Position numbers and translations under genes: made by a program. Of a stretch of 22,756 nucleotides of DNA, positions 1 through 6,206 are shown one piece after another. Below the pieces are notes generated by a model. That model had not been told where the DNA came from and did no database searches. It worked only from the letters and a program-made list of their open reading frames with translations. The first letter of the stretch is position 1, and the number at the start of each line of letters is the position of its first letter. Source of the DNA: Actinomycetota bacterium (GTDB lineage: Bacteria; Actinomycetota; Thermoleophilia; Solirubrobacterales; Solirubrobacteraceae); NCBI GenBank assembly GCA_019348435.1, contig JAHWJM010000003.1, positions 1 through 22,756 on the forward strand, read 5' to 3'.

Positions 1-108
1 CGGACCGCCTTCGGCCTGTCGGCGTTCCCGTTCTTCGTGGCCCTCGACGCCGAGGGCGGCGTCGTCGCCCGCGCCGCCGGCGCCCTCGAGGAGGCCCAGC
101 TCGACGAG
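1..108 (+). pseudogene. C-terminal fragment of a thioredoxin-like protein (partial)
   Basis: The frame starting at base 1 is open at the window edge and reads FGLSAFPFFVALDAEG followed by VVARAAGAL. This looks like the cis-proline strand and last helix of a thioredoxin/TlpA-like fold (xxxPFFVALDxEG). The CxxC region would lie upstream, outside the window. Instead of stopping, the frame runs directly into a TesB-like start at about base 100. The call rests on short resemblance only. It could be a true gene end joined by rearrangement or an assembly junction. Confidence 0.4.
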
Positions 109-246
109 CTCGTCGACCTCCTCGACCTCGAGCCCATCGAGGTGAACATCTTCCGGGGGCGCCAGCCCGACGAGGACCGTCAGCGGGTGTTCGGCGGCCA
201 GGTCGCCGGGCAGGCGCTCGTCGCCACGGCACGCACGGTCGACGCC
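103..246 (+). pseudogene. N-terminal fragment of a TesB-like acyl-CoA thioesterase II
   Basis: The stretch LLDLEPIEVNIFRG followed by QRVFGGQVAGQALVA strongly resembles the first ~45 residues of acyl-CoA thioesterase II (TesB, double hotdog fold), which hydrolyses acyl-CoA to free acid and CoA. The family is about 280-290 residues long. Only the start is present, and the catalytic Asp/Gln/Thr region is missing. The upstream frame is thioredoxin-like and the downstream frame is enoyl-CoA hydratase-like, with no stop codon at either junction. Recognition of this piece is the firmest of the three. Confidence 0.55.
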
Positions 247-450
247 GACGAGGCCTTGCGCATCGGGCTGGCCGAGATCGTGCTCACGGGGGAGGACCCG
301 CAGGGGCACGCCCTGCAGTACGCCGCCCGGCTGGCAGCAGGTCCGGGCGCGCTGCGCAGGGTGCCGACACTCATGCGGGAGAACCTCACGCGATCGCGGC
401 CCGAGGCGCTGCGTGCCGAGGCCGATGCCGTCCATCTCGGGCTGCGCGGT
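244..450 (+). pseudogene. C-terminal fragment resembling enoyl-CoA hydratase/isomerase
   Basis: After the TesB-like piece the frame reads DADEALRIGLAEIV, then ALQYAARLAAGPGALR and RPEALRAEADAV. This follows the usual C-terminal order of crotonase proteins: an EAxxIGLVxxVV segment, an ARxLAxGPxxAL helix, then an EALxxEAxAQ helix. The oxyanion-hole region of the family is absent. The resemblance is moderate. The last ~30 bases overlap the antisense 2H-phosphoesterase-like reading frame, so at least one of the two is not intact here. The frame stays open to 1386 without recognisable protein after ~450. Confidence 0.35.
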
Positions 451-824
451 GTACAGCGTGACGTGCGTCGGTGGCCGCGGCAGCGCGCGGCCGGCGAGCG
501 TGGAAAGCCGACCGTAGATCTGCTCGAGGGCGTCGACGTCGCAAAACGCCACCAGCGTCTGTCGCCCGTCGGGTCTACCACGGCGGACACACGGCCGTCG
601 AAGCGGATCGGCCGCGCCATCGTGAGTTCATCGTGCAGCTGCGCGGCGATCCCGGCAAGCGTCTGGGTACTAATGTCGGTCGCCGCCGCGACGTCCTCGG
701 GATTGAACGTCGTCACGTGGAACTCCGCGCGGCGAAACCACCGGCGGCCACCGACCTGCACCTCCTCGCGGGCCTCAAGCGCGACCGGGAAGACGAGCGA
801 CTCAACCACGAGGTCGCCTTGCAC
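418..824 (-). pseudogene. 2H-phosphoesterase-like protein, frameshifted and without a natural end
   Basis: Reading leftward from GTG 824 (or GTG 809, which begins VVESLVFPVAL), the first frame contains RRAEFHVTTFNPEDV. After about base 560-575 the coding sense continues in another frame: QTLVAFCDVDALEQIYG, then PPTHVTLYT and DGIGL. The two HxTx-type motifs (HVTT and HVTL), roughly 80 residues apart, are the hallmark of 2H phosphoesterases (2'-5' RNA ligase/cyclic phosphodiesterase fold). A one-base indel near the GTCTGTCGCCCGTCGGG tract (559-573) explains the break. Following the second frame to the left edge I see no stop codon, so the proper C-terminus is also missing. Family assignment is inference from the motifs. 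Confidence 0.45.
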
Positions 825-1017
825 CTACGGCCGTCGCTCGCGAGCGTTCTCGCTGTCGCTCGCGCATGCCATACATCTACCCCGCGCACGCCGCCCGCGG
901 AGCGACAACTCGAAGACGCGATCGCATCGGGTCGGTCGCTCGTTCACCCTCACACCCGGGCTGGTGGCGTGGCAGATCGGTCGCGCGAGGCGCACCTCGC
1001 CACATCCCGCCGGCGGT

Positions 1018-1031
1018 GCTCGTCGACGAGC
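1018..1031. repeat. 14-bp perfect palindrome
   Basis: GCTCGTCGACGAGC is its own reverse complement. It lies in the gene-free region and could be a dimeric-protein binding site. In such GC-rich sequence chance is also plausible. Confidence 0.4.
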
Positions 1032-1170
1032 GCGAAAGCTGACGTCCACGCTGAGTGCTCGAGCCCGCAAGGCCGGTTCTCCAGCGGGTCACGAGACGGG
1101 GCCGCGCCGGCGCCAGCCGCTGCCGGCGCCGGCTTCGGCTCCGCAGCCGAACGAGGGGTGGCGCCGCGCC

Positions 1171-1298
1171 CGCGAGCATGAACGAGTGACAGTTGGGTGG
1201 CGCGACCGCATCGCGCCGTCGCTGCTTCATCCATGCGATGAACGGACGACACCTCGCCGCGCGGCAAGCGTCCATCTGTCGCTCGTTCATCTCTCGCG
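1171..1298. repeat. Imperfect ~27-bp inverted repeat flanking ~73 bases
   Basis: The left arm 1171-1197 (CGCGAGCATGAACGAGTGAC and on) matches the reverse complement of the right arm 1271-1298 (CGCGAGAGATGAACGAGCGA and on) with few mismatches and one 1-base gap. The inside holds a 7-bp hairpin (GGCGCGA / TCGCGCC around 1200-1218) and no gene. The core 12-mer GTCGCTCGTTCA of the right arm recurs identically at 935-946. The layout is that of a small non-autonomous element with terminal inverted repeats, or of a long RNA hairpin. I see no target-site duplication. Confidence 0.45.
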
Positions 1299-1436
1299 CT
1301 GGGCCCGCCCTTGCAGCCCCGGCAACCTCGTCGCGGGGCTCGTCCTCGGAGCGTCGCCGTCGCCCATCGGCGTGTACTCACTGTGACTTGACGAAGGTTG
1401 ATTCGAAGGTCGGGCCGAGCCGGTGGGCGCCGGAAC

Positions 1437-1489
1437 GCGCAGTCGTCCCAATCGACCGGCCTCCCCGCGCAGCCGTCCCAATAGACCCG
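1437..1489. repeat. Two 23-base direct repeats spaced exactly 30 bases
   Basis: Bases 1437-1459 (GCGCAGTCGTCCCAATCGAC + CGG) and 1467-1489 (GCGCAGCCGTCCCAATAGAC + CCG) are near-identical, with a 30-base period and a 7-base spacer. I find no third copy on either side. Only two units exist, so this is not a CRISPR array. Confidence 0.55.
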
Positions 1490-1526
1490 TCCGAATTGAA
1501 ATCCCGCTCAGGGGCGTCATACGGGC

Positions 1527-1573
1527 CACTCTCGGCATGAGCGCGCTGAGGATCGGTACCGCTGCCGAGAGTG
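1527..1573. repeat. 11-bp perfect inverted repeat, 25-base loop
   Basis: CACTCTCGGCA (1527-1537) is the exact reverse complement of TGCCGAGAGTG (1563-1573). It lies about 95 bases past the stop of the MmcQ/YjbR gene (minus strand). It could be a weak terminator for that gene, but no T-run follows. It could also be an operator. Confidence 0.4.
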
Positions 1574-1667
1574 CAGTGCGACGTCCCCGCAATCGCTTCC
1601 ACTGGCCGACCAGCTGTCGAACCCGAGCGAGGGCTGCCCGCGCCGCGTTCAGACGACGCTGGCGAGC

Positions 1668-2048
1668 TCACCGCTCCAGGACGTATGCGTGGGCGTCCTC
1701 GATGACGCCGGCAACTTCGTCCCAGTCGACCTCGGCCAAGTCCAGCCGCAGGCCCACCCACCCGCGGTGACCGACGTAGGGCGGCACGAAGAAGCGCTCC
1801 GGCGCGCCGCTGACCAGCGCCTCCTGGACCTCCTTCGGGGCGGCCGCCCACAGGCACAGCCGTCCCTCGTGCCACTCACGCTCGTCGTGCACCGAAGCGA
1901 ACGTGCGCCCCTTGCGGCCCTCGGCGGTAAAGAACGTCGGCGAGCCGTGTGACGGGCGCTCGACCACGCCCGGAAGGGCGAAGGCGACGGGACGGATGCG
2001 CTCCATCGCAGCCTCCAGCCGGGGGGTGCTCACGATCGGGTGCGCCAC
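1668..2048 (-). CDS. MmcQ/YjbR family protein
   Basis: The protein is 126 residues and contains FALPGVVERPSHGSPTFF, GRTFASVHDER, LCLWAAAP and FFVPPYVGHRGWVGLRLD. This is the typical order of MmcQ/YjbR (DUF419) proteins, small CyaY-like alpha/beta folds. They are often labelled DNA-binding, but their biochemical role is poorly defined. GTG 2048 begins 5 bases after the FIST gene stop, which suggests co-transcription. A second start, ATG 2006, is preceded at the right distance by GGAGG (2012-2016, 5-base spacer) and would give 112 residues. It may be the true start, because no good ribosome site precedes GTG 2048. The family assignment is solid and the cellular function is unknown. Confidence 0.85.
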   Translation of the reverse strand: MAHPIVSTPRLEAAMERIRPVAFALPGVVERPSHGSPTFFTAEGRKGRTFASVHDEREWHEGRLCLWAAAPKEVQEALVSGAPERFFVPPYVGHRGWVGLRLDLAEVDWDEVAGVIEDAHAYVLER

Positions 2049-2053
2049 GGCCC

Positions 2054-3226
2054 TCAGGAGGCGAAGACCGCCACCGTCGCCGTAAAGCCGTGCAGGAAGT
2101 TCTCTCCGCCGACCGGGCCGATCTCGCCTGCCGCGAAGAAGCCGGCGGTCGGGATGTCGCCGAGCGTGCCGGCCACGGCGGCGGCATCGTGGTCGGGCAG
2201 GCCGAACATCCCGCGCCCCCGGCCGTTGCAGGTGAACATCAGCGCACCCGCCGGGGCATCGTCACCCAGCGCCCGGCGGCGCAGCTCGAGCGCCTCGTTG
2301 AGGTCTCGGTCGGCCGACGCCGCGTCGCGGGCATGGATGCGGACGACCTGCCCCTCTTCGATCGTCGCGCCGACCGCGATCGTGCCCGTGTCGGGGTCGC
2401 CGCCGAGCACGCTGCGGACGAGGAAGTCGCCGTGACGGTGCTCGCCGGGGTCGCCGAACGGATCCTCGACGACGATCCCCAGCAGCATGCCCTGTGCGAG
2501 CATCGCGCGCTCGGCTTCGCCCAGACGATCCAGCACCGCGCGCAGCGCGCCAAGGGCGGGCCGGCCGCCGAGCTCCTTGATCAGCCGGCCCTCGCCGGAC
2601 GTGATCTCCAGCTCGGGGCCGATCGGGGTCGCGCCCTGCGAGACGCACGGCAGCAGCTCGACCCCGTCGAAGCGCACGCCGATGGCGCCGCCGGGTACGA
2701 CCTGCTCGCCGAGGAACAGCGCCGCCTGACCGCGCAGCGTGCGCGCGCTCGAGACCCCGCCGAGGACCGGCACGCCGGGCGCCCGGCCTGCGATCTCGGC
2801 CAGCACGGCGTCGGTCGGGAAGGAATACGGGTCGGGCAGCAGGATCGCGCCGCCGGCGCCCTGGAGGTCGGGCACGCCGGCGACGGCGACGCCGTCCTCG
2901 ACCTCGGTCACCTCGGCGTGAAACGTCGAGACGAAGCCGTTCTCGAAGGCCGCCCCCCAGACGGTGACTGCCGTGCCGTTCTCGATCTCACGGCCGTTGC
3001 CGACGACACCGCCCGCCCCACATCCGATCAGCACGTCCGGAGCGAGCGCCTCGTGGACTCCGGCGAGCGTCGCCTCGGGGTCGGCGAGGTGCGCGCCCGA
3101 CGCGAAGACGACCGCGAGGTCGATGCGGCAGCCCTCCAGCTCAGCGGCGACCTTGGCGGCGGCCTCGACCGCGCCGGTTCGTGGGTCCGCTGCGCTCGAC
3201 AGCCCACACGCGATGCGCACGCTCAT
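2054..3226 (-). CDS. FIST N/C-domain sensory-type protein
   Basis: The protein is 390 residues from ATG 3226. The first half carries the FIST N pattern (AVVFASGAHL, ALAPDVLIGCGAGGVV, GREIENGTAV, ILLPDPYSF, VPVLGGVSSA). The second half carries FIST C elements (GVRFDGVELLPCVSQGATPI, IHARDA, MFTCNGRGRGMFG, GFFAAGEIGPVGGENFLHGF). FIST is thought to be a ligand-binding sensor domain, probably for small molecules such as amino acids. Here it is not fused to a kinase or cyclase. GTG 3229, immediately before the ATG, lies 6 bases from a TATCGT hexamer and may be the leaderless start. It is divergent from miaA and followed after 5 bases by the MmcQ/YjbR gene. No partner for signal output is visible in the window. 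Confidence 0.88.
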   Translation of the reverse strand: MSVRIACGLSSAADPRTGAVEAAAKVAAELEGCRIDLAVVFASGAHLADPEATLAGVHEALAPDVLIGCGAGGVVGNGREIENGTAVTVWGAAFENGFVSTFHAEVTEVEDGVAVAGVPDLQGAGGAILLPDPYSFPTDAVLAEIAGRAPGVPVLGGVSSARTLRGQAALFLGEQVVPGGAIGVRFDGVELLPCVSQGATPIGPELEITSGEGRLIKELGGRPALGALRAVLDRLGEAERAMLAQGMLLGIVVEDPFGDPGEHRHGDFLVRSVLGGDPDTGTIAVGATIEEGQVVRIHARDAASADRDLNEALELRRRALGDDAPAGALMFTCNGRGRGMFGLPDHDAAAVAGTLGDIPTAGFFAAGEIGPVGGENFLHGFTATVAVFAS

Positions 3227-3235
3227 CACGTTCGG

Positions 3236-3241
3236 ACGATA
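3236..3241 (-). promoter_or_regulatory. Possible leaderless -10 box of the FIST gene
   Basis: On the minus strand TATCGT is followed by 6 bases (CCGAAC) and then GTG ATG. This matches the TANNNT – 6 to 7 bases – start codon pattern of leaderless genes. No clear -35 element is visible. Confidence 0.4.
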
Positions 3242-3260
3242 CCCGCGATCGATTGCAGCC

Positions 3261-3266
3261 CATACT
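3261..3266 (+). promoter_or_regulatory. Possible -10 box of the miaA operon
   Basis: CATACT lies 5 bases before GTG 3272 and 8 bases before ATG 3275. It differs from TATACT by one base. The whole divergent FIST/miaA spacer is under 50 bases, so both promoters must lie within it. Confidence 0.35.
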
Positions 3267-3274
3267 GGCTGGTG

Positions 3275-4177
3275 ATGGCGCCAACCGTGCTCGCGCTCTT
3301 CGGTCCCACGGGTGTTGGCAAGACCGACGTGGCGATCGCGCTCGCCGAGCGGATCCGGGCGCGCGGCGGCCACCCCGTCGCGGTCGCCGCGGACGCGCTG
3401 CAGGTCTACGAAGGGCTCGACATCCTCACCGGCGTGCCCGACCGCGCGCAGCTCGCGCGCCTCGAGCACCGCCTCGTGTCGTTCGTCCCCGTCAGCGCGG
3501 GCTTCTCGGTCGCCGAGTACGCCGCACGGGCCCACGCCGAGATCGACGCCCTGCTCGACGCGGGCGCGACGCCGATCGTCGTCGGCGGTACGGGGCTATA
3601 CCTGCGCGCCGCGCTCGGCGAGCTCCAGCTGCGCCCGCCGCCGCCGCCGGGCGTCCGCGCGCGCTGGCAGGCGGAGATGGACGAGCGCGGGCCGGAGGCG
3701 CTGCATGCCGAGCTCGCACGTGTCGCACCGGCCAGCGCGAAGCGGATCGACCCGCGCGACCGCCACCGCATCATCCGCTCACTCGAGCTGCTCGAGCAGG
3801 GCGCGCTGGTGCACGGCCCCGGGCCTAACCGCCTGTGGACCTCCGAGACCCGGCACCCGACACGCCTCGTCGGTCTCGTCCGCGACCGCGACGAGCTCTA
3901 CGCGCGCATCGAGCGGCGCGTCGACGCGATGGTCGCGGCCGGAGCGGTCGACCAGGTTCGCCGGGCGGATGCCGCCGGCGCCTCGCCGACGGCGCGCGTG
4001 GCGCTCGGTTTCGAGGAGCTGCTGGTGGGAGACATCGACGCGATGAAGCGCCGCACGCGCAGGTACGCCCGCCGCCAACTCACGTGGATGCGCAAGCTGC
4101 CCGACGTCGAGCTCGTCGACATGACCGGCCAGGAGCCGGAGGGCGTCGCGGCGGTCATAGACTCAGCGCCGCGATGA
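3275..4177 (+). CDS. miaA: tRNA dimethylallyltransferase MiaA
   Basis: The protein is 300 residues, normal for MiaA. The enzyme transfers dimethylallyl from DMAPP to N6 of A37 in tRNAs that read codons starting with U. The P-loop GPTGVGKT is near residues 8-15, followed by ADALQVYEGLDILTG (family DSMQVYRGMDI) and VVGGTGLYLRA. Later come RDRHRIIRSLE, RIERRVDAMVAAGAVDQVR, GFEEL and a C-terminal RRYARRQLTWMRK. All are classic MiaA blocks. ATG 3275 is directly preceded by an in-frame GTG (3272). The stop overlaps the next start (ATGA, 4174-4177), so it is the first gene of a translationally coupled operon. In Mycobacterium miaA is also next to dapF. Confidence 0.95.
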   Translation: MAPTVLALFGPTGVGKTDVAIALAERIRARGGHPVAVAADALQVYEGLDILTGVPDRAQLARLEHRLVSFVPVSAGFSVAEYAARAHAEIDALLDAGATPIVVGGTGLYLRAALGELQLRPPPPPGVRARWQAEMDERGPEALHAELARVAPASAKRIDPRDRHRIIRSLELLEQGALVHGPGPNRLWTSETRHPTRLVGLVRDRDELYARIERRVDAMVAAGAVDQVRRADAAGASPTARVALGFEELLVGDIDAMKRRTRRYARRQLTWMRKLPDVELVDMTGQEPEGVAAVIDSAPR

Positions 4178-5031
4178 GCCCGATGGAATTCGAGAAGTGG
4201 CAGGCGCTCGGCAACGACTACCTCATCTTCGAGGAACGATCGCTGCCGTTCGCCCTGAGCGCCGCGCGCATCCAGCGCATCTGCGACGTGCACACCGGCG
4301 TCGGCTCGGACGGCATCCTGCTGCTCTGTGCGCCCGACGAGCCGGGCTTCGTGGCGCGCCTGCGGATCTTCAACCCGGACGGGTCGGAGGCCGGTCTGTC
4401 CGGCAACGGTGCGCGCGAGGCCGTCATGTATCTGCGGCGCAGTGGCTGGACCGACAGCGACCGCTTCTCGATCCAGACCGGCGCCGGCGAGATCCGCCCT
4501 CACATCACCGGCGCGGACACGTGCACGCTGGACATGGGGCGGGCGCGCACCTCATCTGAGGACTTCCCGGCCGGCGACGCCGACGGCGCCGCACGGCTGC
4601 AAGCGGGCGGGCGCACCTGGCGCTTTCAGCACGTCCAGGTCGGCAACCCGCAGTGCGCGATCGACGTCGCCGACGTCCGCGAGCTCGAAGACCTCGACCT
4701 CGCGGCGATCGGCCGCCCGATCATGGAGCACGAGCTCTTTCCCAATCGCACGAACGTCTCCTGGTTCGCCGAGCTCGAGCCCGGCGTCATTCGCGCGCGG
4801 ATCTACGAGCGCGGCGTGGGGGAGACGATGTCCTCCGGAACGGGCGCCAGCGGCGCTGCGATCGCCTACGTGCTGCGCGGCGGACAGTCGCCCGTCACGG
4901 TGCGCCTCGACGGCGGCGACCTCGTCGTCGACGTGGGGGAGGACCTGCACTTCGACCTGACCGGGTGGGCCCGGCCCGTCTACCGCGGCGAACTCGCCGA
5001 CGACTTCTGCACCGAACTGGAGAACCTGTGA
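4174..5031 (+). CDS. dapF: Diaminopimelate epimerase homologue with Ser in place of both catalytic Cys
   Basis: The protein is 285 residues with the DapF order: FEKWQALGNDYLI, HTGVGSDGILLL, RIFNPDGSEAGLSGNGAR, VGNPQCAIDV, FPNRTNVSW, RIYERGVGETMSSGTGASGA. Normal DapF interconverts LL- and meso-diaminopimelate using two cysteines, one in the (C)GNGxR loop and one in the A(C)GxGA loop. Here the first loop reads LSGNGAR (Ser76) and the second SSGTGAS (Ser221). Both acid/base cysteines are therefore serine, while the substrate-binding Asn, Glu-Arg and GNG elements remain. The only cysteines left are non-catalytic. It overlaps miaA by 4 bases and dapL follows with a GTGA overlap, so a role at the LL-DAP step is likely from context. 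It could be a low-activity epimerase or a changed enzyme. An alternative start is ATG 4183. Confidence 0.85.
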   Translation: MSPMEFEKWQALGNDYLIFEERSLPFALSAARIQRICDVHTGVGSDGILLLCAPDEPGFVARLRIFNPDGSEAGLSGNGAREAVMYLRRSGWTDSDRFSIQTGAGEIRPHITGADTCTLDMGRARTSSEDFPAGDADGAARLQAGGRTWRFQHVQVGNPQCAIDVADVRELEDLDLAAIGRPIMEHELFPNRTNVSWFAELEPGVIRARIYERGVGETMSSGTGASGAAIAYVLRGGQSPVTVRLDGGDLVVDVGEDLHFDLTGWARPVYRGELADDFCTELENL

Positions 5032-6206
5032 AGCCCAGCAAGCGCCTCGACCTCATCCCGCCCTACCTGTTCGCCGAGCTCGAGCGCAAGATCGCCGCCA
5101 AGAAGGCGCAGGGCATCGACGTCATCTCGCTGGGCATCGGCGACCCCGACCGGCCGACGCCGGCGCTGATCGTCGACGCGATGCGGGAGGCCGTCACCGA
5201 GCCCGAGACGCACCAGTACCCGTCCAACCGCGGCCGGCAGGACTTCCGCCAGGCCGTCTCGGACTTCTACAACCGCCGCTTCGGCGTCGACCTGGACCCG
5301 AACAGCGAGGTCATGCCGGCGATCGGCGCGAAGGAGTGCATCTTCAACCTCAACCTCGCGTTCCTGGACCCCGGCGACGCGGCGCTGAGCGCCGATCCCG
5401 GCTATCCCGTCTACACCGGCGGGCCGCTGATGGCCGGCGCCGACCCGGTGCTCATGGGGCTGCTGCCCGAGCGGGGCTTCATGCCGGATCTGAGCCTCAT
5501 CTCCGAGGAGGATCGTGCGCGAGCCAAGCTCATGTTCTTCAACTACCCCAACAACCCGACCGGGGCGGTCGTGCGCCACGGGTTCTTCGAGGAGGTCGTC
5601 GACTTCGCGCGCACCCACGACATCCTCGCCGTCCACGACAACGCCTACTCCGAGACGACCTACGACGGCTACCGCGCGCCGTCGTTCCTCTCCACGCCGG
5701 GCGCGAAGGACGTCGGCGTCGAGGTCTTCTCGTGGTCCAAGGGCTACAACATGACCGGCTGGCGCTGTGCCGCGATCGTCGGCAACGCCAAGGCGATCGA
5801 GCACTACTGGCGGCTGAAGACGAACATCGACTCGGGGCTGTTCGAGGCCGTCCAGATCGCCGCGATCGCCGCGCTCAGCCCCGACGCCGATGGCGACGTC
5901 AAGGAGATGAACGCGCTCTACACGCGCCGTCGCGACCTCGTCGTCGACGCGCTGAAGAGGATCGGCGTCGACGTCACGCCGCCGAAGGGCACGATCTACG
6001 TCTGGGCGCCGGTGCCGACCGGCTTCGACAGTGCTGCCGCCTACTGCGAGCACGTGCTCGAGGAGGCCGCCGTCGCCATCTCGCCGGGCGGCGCGTACGG
6101 ACCCAACGGCGAAGGCTTCTTTCGCATCTCGCTGACGACCCCGGACGACCGGCTGCTCGAGGCCGTCGAACGTCTCGGCCGGCTGGCGGAGTCCCGGACC
6201 GCATGA
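5028..6206 (+). CDS. dapL: LL-diaminopimelate aminotransferase (DapL-type)
   Basis: The protein is 392 residues, a class I/II PLP aminotransferase. It begins GTG 5028 (SKRLDLIPPYLFAELERKIA), with GGAG upstream and a GTGA overlap with the dapF stop. Blocks seen are ISLGIGDPDRPTP, HQYPSNRG, IGAKECIFN, YPNNPTGAV, HDNAYSE and the PLP-lysine motif SWSKGYNMTGWR (Lys238). The DapL reaction makes LL-DAP from tetrahydrodipicolinate in one step, bypassing the succinylase branch. Placement beside a dapF homologue supports this substrate. Related aminotransferases of other specificity cannot be fully excluded from sequence. The stop overlaps the next ATG. Confidence 0.88.
   Translation: MKPSKRLDLIPPYLFAELERKIAAKKAQGIDVISLGIGDPDRPTPALIVDAMREAVTEPETHQYPSNRGRQDFRQAVSDFYNRRFGVDLDPNSEVMPAIGAKECIFNLNLAFLDPGDAALSADPGYPVYTGGPLMAGADPVLMGLLPERGFMPDLSLISEEDRARAKLMFFNYPNNPTGAVVRHGFFEEVVDFARTHDILAVHDNAYSETTYDGYRAPSFLSTPGAKDVGVEVFSWSKGYNMTGWRCAAIVGNAKAIEHYWRLKTNIDSGLFEAVQIAAIAALSPDADGDVKEMNALYTRRRDLVVDALKRIGVDVTPPKGTIYVWAPVPTGFDSAAAYCEHVLEEAAVAISPGGAYGPNGEGFFRISLTTPDDRLLEAVERLGRLAESRTA

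Larger units (their letters stand above)
825..1667. other. 843-base region with no convincing gene, rich in small repeats
   Basis: All long open frames here are GC-rich artefacts with low-complexity Arg/Ala/Pro translations, and none resembles a family I know. The region contains a cluster of the octamer GTCGCTCG (833, 855, 935, 1278, inverted near 1184) and palindromes at 835-846 and 1018-1031. It also contains a 7-bp perfect hairpin at 1134-1151, a long imperfect inverted repeat (1171-1298), a 30-base direct repeat (1437-1489) and an 11-bp inverted repeat (1527-1573). It may be a structured non-coding region or decayed sequence. Confidence 0.6.

Noticed and set aside
877..1381. Overlapping minus-strand open frames of 137-143 residues
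   Set aside because: The translations are Arg/Ala-rich without motifs, overlap each other in different frames and lack ribosome sites. They are typical chance frames in GC-rich DNA.
1437..1489. Possible CRISPR array
   Set aside because: Only two repeat units with a 7-base spacer. CRISPR spacers are about 30 bases or more, and no cas-like gene is in the window.
1611..1640. tRNA-like T-loop on the minus strand (GGGTTCGAC near 1615)
   Set aside because: The flanking bases do not form a 5-bp T-stem, and no anticodon arm or acceptor stem can be drawn around it.
1949..3274. Long plus-strand frame ahead of miaA
   Set aside because: It is antisense to the FIST gene and only in frame with miaA by chance. 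MiaA homology begins at 3275.
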